Assembly (NCBI RefSeq): GCF_963576615.1
Contig: NC_088711.1
Coordinates: 15,733,869 to 15,797,868, forward strand
DNA from: Watersipora subatra
Taxonomy: Eukaryota; Bryozoa; Gymnolaemata; Cheilostomatida; Watersiporidae
Direction: 5' to 3'
Length of the DNA stretch: 64,000 nt
Part shown: positions 11,626 to 23,900 of the stretch, one piece after another
Numbering within the stretch: the stretch's first letter is position 1
Layout of the letters: every line of letters starts with the position of its first letter
Translations under genes and position numbers: made by a program
The notes under the pieces: generated by a model
Database searches by the model: none
What the model was told of the DNA's origin: nothing
Seen by the model: only the letters and a program-made list of their open reading frames with translations

Positions 11626-14547
11626 ATGCCGACCTCTATTGGGATGTACTTGAAAAGATTGCTTTATAAAATTCGAAGAATTTTGCTCAAGTCTACAACC
11701 ATGGTTCAGTTACAAGCAATTTTGATGAAGACTCCGTTGCTCTACCAGTTTAGTGAAAGATTACCTTCCTTATGCTTGCTGATATTCTCATTTTATTTGG
11801 GATGCGGAATTTACTCTATATTCTTGGACCTCCTTATTCTTCTTTTTACACTATGGACAATTGCCGGTGAGTACGTAATGCATAAATATAACCGCATCTC
11901 ATATCAATACTTTCCGTGGTTCATTAGTTATTTCATCATTAACTATATTTATGTTATAACATGGCGTTATTGTTTATATGCTTTAGTAAGGTCTTGTTCA
12001 ATATTTATGTTGGCTAAATCTTTTAGTTCTTTTATTTTCATAAATTGGCTAAATGTTTATTTGCAGTTCAAAAACCTTATTCTTTTTTTTGTTTGTTGTA
12101 TCAGACTTATTTCAGATTGTCCAGATGTTTGTGAGTTCTGAAAATTATTCATTCTAATTGACTTTTTTGTATTGCGGACACAGTACATGACATTCAATTC
12201 TTGCTGTTGCAGTTTTGCTTTATAATGCTCAAGACAAGCTGCTATATTTCCCTTGTGAACCCGAGACATCGCGCGTGTATGTGCCACGCATCTCAAAGAT
12301 TTCAGACTGTGAAAGCATTACTATTACTTCGTCTGATGGCACGCTTATCCACGCATTTCTTCTTAAGCACAGTCATCCTATTGAGCGACCTACAGTAATA
12401 TTTTATCATGGCAATGCTGGAAATATTGGATACAGGTTGGTGTAGTTAGACAGGCCTTTCGTATCTATTGTGGCATGCTATGCTTTATATAATATCCTTC
12501 GAGTTGCCTGCTCTTTGCAGGATGGAAAATGGATTTCATTTAATGTCTGAGTGCGGAGTGAATGTACTTCTTATGGAATATAGAGGGTATGGTCTCAGTG
12601 GTGGGGAGATATCCGAACAAGGTGAGTGTCAGTTCTTACAGACGTACCTTTCCCAGTGCACATTTTCAAATTAGGTCTGTATGAATGGCATTATTAACCT
12701 CTAATGAACTCGGATTGTTTATAGAATTTCTAAATAAGTTTTAATTTCACTGAAGGATAGCAATTGCGGTAAGGTGAGGTAATTAAGGTATACCTCAAAA
12801 GGTATGGTGTGTTAATTTATCTAGTTGATTTATTTAGCAACAAAAACAATTCTTTCTACATTTCATTATTTTCAAACTGTTTTAGGTATATATAGCGACG
12901 CTCTAGCAGCAGTGAAATATGTGAAGAATCGGGTTGACCTTGACAGTAGCAAGGTTGTAATTATGGGAAGGTCACTCGGAGGAGCCATCGCTATAGAGAC
13001 AGCAACTCATCCGGAGTGTTCTGATATCTTTGCTCTGATTCTGGAGAACACATTTACAAGTCTTCCAGATATAGCCAAGCGAGTTCTCAACATCTCTTTA
13101 ATAAAGGTAACCATGTTCTTTGAATTGTTGGTTCTTAAGGGTTCAGGTTTTTTATATCCCTAACTACATCTACTGGGTCTATTATTTGGGGAGATTTTAA
13201 AATTGCTCTTGAGACCTCATTATTTCTTAAAATTAGTCAAATATTTCTTATTACTCAAATACTGCTGTTACATGGTACAAATACTGAAAGGCATATATAA
13301 CTAGTTTCGGGAACCAAAGACTTCATCATTTTATAGTATCTTGCCAGCAGATGTTCGTCAGCTTTGTAACATTGGAATAAAGTAAAATATTTATTCAATC
13401 TCGGAAGTTGCATTACCTTCATGCATGACTGCAATTTGCTAATGTGCGCCGATTTATCTTGCTATCTTGTTAATATGCACCGATTTGTCTTGTGCTACTT
13501 TCATGCAGGACTGCAATTGGCTAGTATGCACCGATTTATTTTGCTAGCTTCCTGTCTCCTATTCCAAGTTATCAACAGAATGTTTGTTCAATATTTGTCC
13601 AAATCTCATTGTCAGTAATGATGCTGCAAGTTAAGACGACTCTACTGAAATTCAGTAGCTCATCATTTATTTTGCTTCATTGCATTTCGTTAGATGGTTC
13701 CAGAATGGTGCTATAAAAACCGATATAAAAGTTTAGACAAAATCAGGCGGGTGAGGCAGCCAACGTTGTTTCTCTCTGGTAGATCAGATACACTCATCCC
13801 TCCCACGCATATGGATTCGCTTTATTTGGTAAGCTAAATTTTAATTTCATCATCAAATTTAATTTTATTATCAATGATCTATTCCTTCTCTGCTGCATGT
13901 ATGGCACTTTATTCCCAACCAACTAAATATACTGTAACCCTCTGCACATGGAGTTAGGCACAGGATCAATTGTGGCTGGATGCCCTTCCTAACACCACTA
14001 ATGGTCCTTCTGTGATTTGAACCACTGACCTACACTGGTTATATGCCAGAACACAAACACTGAACCACGGCTGCTGTGTGGTTCATGCCACGGATGTTCA
14101 TGCCATGACATGTTCATGATTTGAATGCCATTGCAGTGTGTTTGCATACATCACACCTTAAAACTAGCATGAATAGATGAACTGAAGATAAGCAACTAGG
14201 AATCTTAGAAACATTTATATAATATGTTTTACTTAATGTGCTAGCGTGTCATAGCCCAAGTTCTAAATAATGGATACTTCAACGTAGCGCATCCGGTACC
14301 AAGCAGGCTTTTGTTACAGTTAATTTAAGTGTACAACTAGATGTCACATTTTGTTCTTATTCATAAGTTCGTGAGATTTTCGAACACAAGCCCTTATGTG
14401 TTTACAACAATCTTATGTTGTTATGTACCACAGGCTAGTGGCTCTACAAAGAAGGAGATGTCAAGCTTTCCAGACGGTGATCATAACAGCACATGGACAG
14501 AACCTGGATATTTTTTCGCTGTCAAGTCTTTTTTACAATCTTTGTAA
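11626..14547 (+). CDS. ABHD13: ABHD13, alpha/beta-hydrolase domain-containing protein 13
   Basis: Six exons join in phase: 11626-11866, 12213-12435, 12521-12621, 12886-13106, 13694-13828 and 14434-14547. They give 344 residues, against about 337 in vertebrate ABHD13. All introns are GT-AG. A hydrophobic stretch at residues about 45-84 is the N-terminal signal anchor, so the enzyme is a single-pass membrane protein with the hydrolase domain behind it. YHGNAGNIG (145-153) is the oxyanion-side motif. GRSLGG (216-221) is the nucleophile elbow with Ser218. SGRSDTLIPP (290-299) supplies Asp294 and FPDGDHNSTW (319-328) supplies His324, so the catalytic triad is intact. VLLYNAQDKLLYFP and EYRGYG are family signatures. 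ABHD13 is a serine hydrolase; its physiological substrate is not shown by the sequence. The start is the first ATG in frame with the membrane segment; a further Met lies at residue 7. Nothing is broken. Confidence 0.95.
13929..14095 (-). mobile_element. tRNA-derived SINE in ABHD13 intron 5
   Basis: Read on the minus strand, the head carries an A-box-like GTGGTTCAGTGTTTGTG and a clear B box GGTTCAAATCA (plus-strand 14013-14023), the internal RNA polymerase III promoter of a tRNA-derived SINE. It is followed by the core-like block GGTGTTAGGAAGGGCATCC (plus 13975-13996 region), which is shared by SINEs of several invertebrate groups as I recall. No poly(A) tail or target duplication was delimited. 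Confidence 0.65.
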
Positions 14548-14732
14548 ATCTCATCAAAATTTTTGCTTTCATACTATTGTTCAAGTATCTTCTGTGTGAC
14601 AGTTTTAAGCCAGATGATGGGGTGTAATCTCACTCAATCCTTGAGTATGTTACGATATGGAAGCATTTCTGACATACTTTAATACAGATTAGCCAATTTT
14701 ATTTCTTTATACCACTGTCGTCGTTCTGCTTC

Positions 14733-14995
14733 ATAATAGCTATGGTAGTATATGGTGTTTTCAATCATTTTCAAGAATGTCGGTGTGTAATGCATTAGAT
14801 CTGTGTATCGACTGACCATTACTACACAAGCCGAGTTTCTGGTGAGAGTAAAGTGATGTAATAATTGACAATAGATTTGTTTCAAGAATTATTTATCATA
14901 GTGTCATTAATAAATCATTTACCACGATAAGGAATTTGCTTATGGAAATGGCTTCCTTTTTGTCCACGCTCTTTCTAAGCTGCATTTCCCTAGAA
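14733..14995 (+). repeat. Dispersed repeat, copy A (3' of ABHD13)
   Basis: About 250 bp beginning TTTTCAATCATTTTCAAGAA and including ACTACACAAGCCGAGTTTCT and ACCACGATAAGGAATTTGCT recur in the same orientation at 21536-21775 inside ORC4 intron 2, with roughly 10 percent differences and small indels. It contains AATAAA near 14908 that could serve as an ABHD13 polyadenylation signal. No coding content was seen. Confidence 0.8.
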
Positions 14996-15451
14996 GTTAA
15001 AGTTGCCATAGAAATTTGAAAATGTGATACTTTTTACTTTCGTGGCAATTAATAGCCATATTGTCATTTGTTGGTTATTATTTTAATTGTGAGAGTGACA
15101 ATAAAGAAGTTTTTAGTATGCACCTAACAAGTTTTTGGCATTCAAATGTCTGCCACTAACAAACTTATTGTTTTTTATGGCTTAAGTTTGTATAATGTTG
15201 AAACAAGAAAAGGTTTGAAGACTTTGCATTTACACTTGTGATTTACACGGTGTGATATCGAATTCGTAGAGCCACAACTCTGAGAATGAATTCTCTGAGC
15301 CACGATTCGAATTCTCGAGCGTTTCAAATAGCCAAAAATTTGATATTTATTTTTTCAGTTATGTAGCTGTGAAAACAAGTAGCTAAAGTCGGGAGTTGTC
15401 TTTTTTATATATTCGGTCGACTGCTAAATGTCTATTGGAATACATACGTAC

Positions 15452-15482
15452 CAGTGTCGTATAGGGACATTATACGACACTG
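15452..15482. mobile_element. 31-bp P-element-type excision footprint with 8-bp TSD
   Basis: CAGTGTCGTATAGGGA (16 bp, identical to the start of the neighbouring P-like element) is followed by three bases and then TATACGACACTG (12 bp, identical to the inverted end). The octamer ATACGTAC flanks both sides (15444-15451 and 15483-15490). This is what remains if an element with these termini is cut out about 17 bp inside each end and the break is joined. Confidence 0.75.
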
Positions 15483-15554
15483 ATACGTACATACCTACAT
15501 ACATTAGTTTTATGTATAGCTCTATGTCGCGGGAAATTCCGGGGAATGCGAACG

Positions 15555-18350
15555 CAGTGTCGTATAGGGAGAGTTACGCCACCAACGGAGCCTATACAAA
15601 CGCATCGAAAGTTCCAAACAAACATCGGCCACGCCTACTTTTATATAGAGTTACAATGGACTGCACTTACCTGTCTTTGTTTATCAGTTAATAAAACTAC
15701 TTTGGGTAACCTTAGAGCACTATCAAGTATACCACAAGAAAGCTCAGGTTTTGCTCTAACTCACATAGCAGTTGTAAAAGTGACAACTTCATATTTACAG
15801 GTTTTCTGCTACTTCATAGTAAATACCTCCTATTATCTGCACTAGAATGTCTTAGCTAAATTGTGTTTACTTGCAATTTCACAACTTTGGGCGACCAAAC
15901 GAACAATTAAATGTATTCACAATGATAATTATATTATAATACCATCACTTGCCAATTTTTTTGTTCATAAAACTTATAAACAGGCTTGTTTTATGCAAAT
16001 TAATAGACAACCACAAATTTATTACGGACAATGATTTCAACTAAACGTGCAAGAAGTATGAGGTACAACATAAAAATTGAACAACTTTCCATAATAAAAA
16101 CTGAATACTAAAAGAGCATATTATACTACATAGAAAATCTTTCATAGTAATGTTACAATAAAAATTATTAACTTCAAATAAACAAGTCAAAGAAGCTAAG
16201 CTGTACTAGTACTATAGTAAGGTACGCCAACAAAGTATTTTGTGTGCAATAGCGGACTTACACATGTTTATAACATATAGAAATATAATACTAGTCCACA
16301 AGAATGAGTACAGTAAAAATGGAGAAAGCATCAAATTTCAACAACACTTAATGATGAATATTCTGAGCTAGTGTTCGCATGGCCATGCTTCTGCTACCAA
16401 ACTGCACTGATTGTGAGGCGGAGGTATGTTTTTTACATAAAATATGAAGTCTAACATTCACAAACTTTCTCACTAGCTTCTGCAATATAGGATGACAAGT
16501 GGGCAGCTCACATGGCATATCAATATTCTCCATGCATTTAGAAGCTATCAAAGTACCTATATGGTTGTTCTTAAGATGAGGTTCAAAGCTTCTCACGACA
16601 GACTCCCACTTTTTGAACAGAGCAAATGTGTCACCGGAAACTTCACACAAAGCACCCTCTTTAAAGTTTTTAAATTGCAGAAAACCAGACCTACAGTGCG
16701 GAACACCAGATGTGTTAGATAGGCTGGTGCAACAACCTTCACATACTTGCTTCAGCTTTAGCAAACTCTGTAGACAATAGCCAGCAAGATAGTATAATGA
16801 CTCTTCTTCTGCTGCGCTGATTTCCTCACGTGAAGCCAGAGGTACATCTATGAGCAAAGGCTCGGCAGTTGGTACTTCTATGGTAGATGGCAATAAATCT
16901 CCGAAGTACTCTCGCTCATCTTCTACATAGTTAGAAGCTTTGGTCGGTTTGAGATACTGTGCCACAGTGATCAGTTTTAAAGCATATTTAAATTCTCTAG
17001 CTGTAGGCACAGGACTCCTACATCTTACCGAGCTGAAAAGGTTCTCGATACAGTCTTGTGTCAACCTGGAGGTGAGTAAGAACTCCATGTTGTCAAGCAT
17101 GTCATCACAAATGTTGAGTATGGACCGTGTAGATAGGTGAATACCAGCCTGGACTGGCTTCCATGCATACTTGAATCCTATCCGCATTGACTGAACTATT
17201 TGTATGAAATCATCAAGAAATGAACGAGCATCTGCATAAGCGTCAAGTTTGTGTTTAGATAAAGCCATTACCGAATGTCGAGAGGACATCAAATCAAACC
17301 AATGATCGACTGTGTCAATAAACCAAGCCGTTGTCAAATACTCCTCAGATCTACCTTCCTTACTAACGAGGTATCTCAGAGCAGCACTAACAGACTTACT
17401 AAAGAGATGCATGGCATTCGCCACATTCATCTTGCTGAAGTGTCCTGTAGACGAGACAGTTTTATCAGACAGATTGGGTGCTAATTTTAAGTCTTTACCA
17501 GACTGGAATTCAAGAAGATCCAAAACATGGGCGAGTTTAATGCAGTTAAAATGAAGATTATGTTTTCTACAAATATCGTCAGCTATTGTAAAAACTTTAT
17601 GAGTGGCAAACGCATTTCTTAAATTTTTAATAACGTGAGGAACGTCAGCTAAGAAATGAAGTACATTACTTCCAGAATCCAACCTGTAATTTTCACATTG
17701 ACACTGTTTAAATAAATAAAATAATAAAAAATGACTCCGTTCACATAGGCCTGACACGGCTATGAATAAGTCTACAACTATCCTTAGCTTTCCTACTAAT
17801 CAGTTCAATATTAAACTTATAGTAATATCTAAAGCTATACAATTGCAAACACTAAAAACAACTTGAATCTTACCTGCCCACTTTAACAATCCACGCATTC
17901 CTTCTTTCAGGATCTTTTGGGAATTGAAAAACCTGTAGACCTAACTCCGATCTGCCTGAGCATCCCACAGCCCAACAATTAACCATTGTGATGAAGATAT
18001 TTAAATCACAATTAAATTTAAAATTATAAAAAATAAAGGGGAAATGTGTTGACGCAAATATCGAAATAACTCCACGCTGTGTGATGAACGGAACTTTGAC
18101 TTTAGCCTGGTGTAAATCTAACGAACTATAGATAAGGTGCTCGTGTTATACATGAAAAAAATCAGAAAATTCTGACGATCTTTGTGGTATATAAAAAGGC
18201 TAAGAAAATGGTGATTTCGACTGTGTTTAAGTCGTATTTATGATTCGATACCTTAATTTTCAGCAGAACTTTATATAGCAAAGCGAGTTTGTTTGGAACT
18301 ATCGAAAATGAGGTAACTCCAGTTGGCGTAACTCTCCCTATACGACACTG
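15555..18350 (-). mobile_element. P-element-family transposon, internally deleted (2,796 bp)
   Basis: The termini are 27-bp perfect inverted repeats (15555-15581 and 18324-18350) beginning CAGTGTCGTATAGGGAGAGT. The target duplication TGCGAACG is perfect at 15547-15554 and 18351-18358. An 8-bp duplication with a THAP-type transposase identifies the P superfamily. The gene runs on the minus strand: a THAP exon at 17874-17986 and a long 3' exon ending at 16348. Only about 190 bp separates them, too little for the missing middle of the protein. The intact ends and perfect duplication point to recent movement, presumably by transposase from a full-length copy elsewhere. Confidence 0.92.
16348..17986 (-). 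CDS. P-element (THAP9-like) transposase, middle deleted
   Basis: Exon 1 (17986 down to 17874) encodes MVNCWAVGCSGRSELGLQVF then QFPKDPERRNAWIVKVG. This is the first half of a THAP zinc finger with Cys4, Cys9, the FP pair and the Trp, but without the later Cys-x2-His ligands. It ends at GTAAGA in phase 2. The next open stretch is 469 codons (17757-16348). An acceptor at 17684 (ATTACAG) would join it in phase and give about 482 residues. The downstream part is the C-terminal half of a P transposase: LADVPHVIKNLRN (ORF residues 36-48) carries an Asp expected to be catalytic. TQDCIENLFSSVR (233-245) carries the catalytic-type Glu, and YYLAGYC is another family signature. Human THAP9 has 903 residues. 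The missing segment covers the rest of the THAP finger, the leucine-zipper region and the first catalytic Asp, so an active enzyme is unlikely. It may still be expressed as a truncated protein. Confidence 0.85.
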
Positions 18351-18358
18351 TGCGAACG

Positions 18359-20900
18359 TACAGTACGCTTCGTGAGATGTTTTTCTTGTTGAAAATTATA
18401 CCGACTGAAACTAATAACTGTTTTTTTTAACAATACAGAGAACTGTGTGTTGCCAACTCGTATACACCAGAGTTTTTTAAACTTGGGATGTCATAATCGA
18501 TACTGTAATTTTTAAAAACTGACTAATTAACCTATAGTACTACACGTAGTATTCGTGAATTAACTGTAGGGTTTTGTAAAAAAAACGAAAACTCGGATTC
18601 TTATTTGGAATTGTGTAATTAAGAAGACGACTGATCTGAAAGATTGTCTAATAACTGATTTAGTAGCAATAAATAAGGTATTATCCAGTACTGTGAAGCC
18701 TGCATTTACATGGTACTAATTAGACATCCATATTTGAATAGTTATAAAACAAGCAAAAAACAGGGCAGTAATAAAACAAATAGTTCATTCTTCAAATTTT
18801 ACAAAAACATGGTGTAATTCACTAACCTGTTCTTCTTTCTACTACAATTCCAACTAGTCTGATTTGAAGATAAACTGTGGAGCTATATATGTACATGTAT
18901 GTAGTTGTCAATCTAGGACACAGCGGTAGTTAGTGCACAAAAACACTGGCCATCCAAATGCACATTTTAAGGACAGCATGATTAATCCTACCCATCCGGT
19001 TACATTACAGAGGTAACGTCAGGATTCCGGTGCAGCTGCTGAGGACAACCCTATTGATAGAACGTTTAAATAAAAAAACGATGCGTTTTAGTAATTGTGT
19101 GTGAATGAGTAATTGCAGCAACTGTGATGAGTGCTATCTAATTTTACTACACTAAATATATTATATATATGCATGTCTGCAATAAATTCACATCGTATAT
19201 CATTTAGTTTAAAAATTTTTTTTATAAATTTGCTGAGCTTATTTTATCAAGCTTTTATCTCAAATGAAATAATAGTACTGTAAATGCAGTAAGAATGAAC
19301 CATTAAGTCTTATTGGTGGGAAGTTAACTGCACATATTTGCAAGAGTTAGATAGATGGTACGTAATGATTCTAATAGAAGTTAAATAAATTACCGCCAAA
19401 ATGTAACAAATGTTTTTTGATAACAGAATAGGCTTCTACAAACCAACTTTCACTGGTTGGGTATTACCAATAGTGCCTAGCTTAATTACTTTTTCAAGAA
19501 CATTCATTTGTGCTTTTTTACACAAACAGCAAGCAGTGAACAAGCCACATATACAAATCTCAAAAAATTACAAAATGTAGTCATTAAGAAATCCATTGCC
19601 ATGTAATAATAGTGAGCTGTAAACTATTGAGATGTCCCTAAAGTATTTGCATAATGCTCGTAGCAACCACAATTGGCAATTTTTAAAATTCTTTAAAAAA
19701 TTCTGAGAGGTTTACTACAAACACAGGTTATAGCATAAAATTATAAAATAGCTTGTGCTGCTACCTATCAGTGCATTGGAGTGCATCAGATTACGTTAGA
19801 GCTGCCCTAAGCTGCAGCTTGGCAGTTGTGACAAAATATGGGTCATTATATAATTATTTGGCATCAATTTTTTTATTGCTAACTGTAAGGTTACTTCAAA
19901 GTGGTTTTAGCGCATAAATATCTCCATCTACGTAGGTTTTAACCAATGTAGAGCTATTAATATTATTACTCTTTGTGTGACCATCAATCGAAGTATTTTT
20001 TGGAGACTAAACACCAAGCTGAATAAAAACCTTTTCAAACTGTTCATTTTCTTTTTCGTCAAATCAGTCTCCACATGTGGTTGAATTAGAGTTAAATATT
20101 TGCAATCTTAAAACTAAAATAGAAGTTGCTTGTATAAAATCTAGTTAGTCGAAAGCCCTGATAACAACCTGCCTTTTTTGTGTTTTTAAGTAAATATTGC
20201 TAACAGTCCAATATATATTTGCAGCTCAGAATTGCATACTATATGTTCTTGAATAGGAGTTATATGTAGCTATCTGTATTTTACTAATCGTTTCAAGATA
20301 ATCTTCAGCATATGAGATCATCGTCAGCATCGCGTGTAGCATATATAGGGCCTAACTGCTACTCGCTCCTACCTTGAGAACTGCTGGTCATTTTAATCAG
20401 ACTCTTTATTTCATACTTGTTGCATTCTAGTATTAACTGCAAAAGACTAAAGCTCACCAGTTAGTTACGTCCTACGTATCAGATATTCCGTCTGACTTTG
20501 TACACACGACATTACCTACTTATTTTTAGAGACACTATTGATATAATCATTTGACTTATGTGTAACCTCTTCATAGCTAAGACTAGTTTATTACATGCGC
20601 GAGCGTGTTATAAAGATGTATACGCAAAGCATACTTGTGTGCACCATTGCATCTTTTAGGAGCACCTACCAATCTATTCTCTCAAATTAACAATCTAACA
20701 GAATCAAGGCTATTTCTCTCAAAATTGGCTTTTTGCTGTCATACTTGTCATACGAGCCAATAAAGTTTCAAGTGAGACACAAGTTAGACTTGAAATCGTG
20801 CATTCAAATCACATATTTTGAAAAGATTATGTCAGCAACCTTTTAATTTGATTGCAATTGCGAATATTGTGATATTTGTTATTTGCAGCTGAATGTTGAT
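18359..20900. other. Gene-free spacer upstream of ORC4 coding exon 1
   Basis: No coding sequence was recognised. The sequence just before the ORC4 start ends in TATTTGCAG (about 20881-20888), a 3' splice site, so part of this region is probably a 5'UTR intron and contains an unrecognised first exon and promoter. Confidence 0.5.
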
Positions 20901-23900
20901 ATGCCTTCCCGTGTAGATGTGTCCCAACTTTGCCAAACTCTTCTCGATAAACTGTTTCATTCATCCGAGGGGAAGGAAAGTGATAGAGATTTTGATTTTC
21001 CTTCCCAACGTCAAGGCTTCAAAGAGCTTACAAGCCTTCTTAATAAATGCATCGCTTTTGGTAATATTTCTTCAGCAGTTATCAGCATTACCTTTTTACT
21101 TATGTATTAGTATATGTGACCTGCACCCTATACTAAATTTGAAACCCACTTGATCAATGTTTGAAAGAATGAAATGAGTAAAACAGTTTTTATTAAGTTC
21201 TGGTTACTTGTTACAACTTATAACTTGCTGTTTGCGCTTTAGGGGAAAGTAACTCCATACTTATTATCGGGCCAAGAGGAAGTGGTAAAACTCATCTGGT
21301 CAATAATTCTCTGAAGAAGGTTCTCGCTCAGAATAGTGAGCAGGTGGCAGTAGTAAGTTCAGATGTTATACATGTACATTATATAGCAAGCTTCCTTACT
21401 CGCTGTTATAACGAACCACGAATGCTTGGACTATGCTGCCTTTTTGGAGTTATTGTATAATGCTCTTTTGTTTGACAATGTTTGTTTAAACAATCATGAA
21501 AGCAGAATTGGGTTTCGTAATTTCTTAACAAAGTACATGGTGTTTTTAATCATTTTCAAGAATGTCAGTGTGTAAAGCAATAGATATGTGTATCAACTGA
21601 CCATTACTACACAAGCCGAGTTTCTAGTGAGATCAAGTGATGTAATAATTGACAATAGATTTGTTTCAGGAATTATCATTGTGTTATTAATAAATTATTT
21701 ACCACGATAAGGAATTTGCTTATGGAAATGGTTTCCTTTTTGTCCACGCTCATTCTATGCTCCAGTTCCCTAAATCCGTTATATTTACTAAGTTATTCGC
21801 TATTCTTTACCCTCTTTCTAGTTTTTATTATTAAAAGATCACTATTTTTGCTAGTCATTTGGGATGATGTACAATATGATAATAGAGCCACAACGAAAAT
21901 TGATATGAACAAATTGAATTTGGAATTTAAAAATTAATTTTAAAAAACGAACCCGCAGTAGTTGTCAGTTGTCACCTCGTCTGTATTTTATAATAATATA
22001 TAATAATTGTAATACATGTATGTATTTTACTTTGTCTACGCAAGTGCACATTGCAACAGATTAATCTGAAGCTGATGGCCCTTACAACTGCGCCCGAGTA
22101 TTAAGGCTGCTGAATACGCGTGATGCAATGTTTCCACACTAATAAAAACCATGTTGTTATAAAATATTTTTTCAAATTTTGCATAATGCAAGCAACTAAA
22201 CTTTATCAAACATATCGGATGTTTTTTATTATACATGTAGGTACGTTTGAATGGTTTATTGCAAACTGATGACAACATAGCCCTGGAGGAGATAACTCGG
22301 CAGTTGAAATTGGAGAATGTCATGGAAGATATGGTGTTTGGTTCATTTGAGAAGAAGTTACAATTTCTCCTCGAATCACTTCGAACAGGAACAAGAAACA
22401 GTCAGCCCATTGTGATTGTCCTAGATGAGTTCCACTTATTCTCTGAGCACAAGAATCAGACATTGCTTTATAACCTATTTGATATCTCGCAAACAAACCA
22501 GACACCTATCTGCGTAGTCGGTAAGTCTAACCATGCCGTATCAGCCTTTATGAGTCAACTTAATTTATTTCTTATCATTCTTGTCAGCGTTTTATGGTAG
22601 TAAAAGTGTTTTATACCCGACAGTTTAAAGTTGTCATTTTGGATCACTCAATATTCATACTCTCCTTCATTCCAGCACTACTGGTCAAGTTTACCAGGCA
22701 AAGCATTTAGAGTCAATAATTGACATACAATTTATTGAGCTACACTCAGACCCGTTTAGTGTCACATCAGACTTTTACTGGTATATATCTTGGTTTTTAT
22801 GCTAGTCCGTAGTCAGTTGAATATATATAGTCAGTTATATATGTATTATTTTTAAGCGCTGCATAATCGCATCCCCAAGTTATGCTGCTACTCGTGCGTC
22901 GCTAGCTTAGCCATAATGAAGCATTAATTTTACCATGTCGGTAGGAGTTGTCTGCCCCAATTAACACATGGTGCTGAGAGTATGTACAGTATACTACTGC
23001 TCCTTTAACTTGTCGAGCGCATCTCTTCTTTCAATGATTGGTATTTTTCCATTTTCTTGTTTTCTTTACTGGTTATATTGTATTCATTTGTAACCCATAA
23101 ATGTATGGATGTTTTCAGTGATGGCGACACACCTTTTGAACAAGTCTTTCATGTATAGAGTTTCTTGAAATTCCAAATATTTTGTCCAATTTTTCAGACC
23201 TTTCGTCTTTAAATTGTTCTCGAAACAAGAGGGCAAATATTTTCATAGAGATGTTTCGTAACGTGAAACTTCTTCGTAAAGATGTTTGTAAGTAAAGATA
23301 CTGCTATATTTGTTATTGATAATTACAAGCATAAAATTCGGATTCAAATTGACTAGTACTGTTATTATTAAAGTGTATGATATTTTTAGAAGTCATCACA
23401 CTTCTAATATTCACAAGAATTCCACAAATTGTTCAACTTTGCGTCTCATTGAATTATAGAACTGAGATTTGTGATCATTCCGTATGGTTAGAAATATACA
23501 TGTACTTAATGCTAGTTATGTAGTAATATGCTTGCTGGGTAGCATGCTACCATTGTATTTGTATCCTCATATCACAACTCGATTCTATCATTCAATGAGC
23601 TGTAAAGTTAAAGAAGAAATCATGACAGTCTTGCAACTACCCGTAATAATAATGGTCCATCTAGCGTTATTCGCTACGCTAACAAGACAAGGTGCACTTT
23701 CCTCTGAAAATTGATTGTTTGATAAAGTTTAGGTTTGATTTCTTTGTCAAATTGCATATAACAGAATCAAAATACAGCATCGCTAGAAATACATCTATAC
23801 TGGGCTGAAACAATTTGCCACAGCCAAGTAACTAATACTAAATAGTGATTGCTTTTCACATATTAATGTTACTGCCTGACATGTTTTTTGACTCATTGTT

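Noticed and set aside
13960..14100. tRNA-like boxes considered as a tRNA gene
   Set aside because: No complete cloverleaf; A and B boxes are followed by a SINE core. The tRNA-like stretches at 30488, 49360, 49560 and 55300 are rejected as tRNA genes for the same reason.
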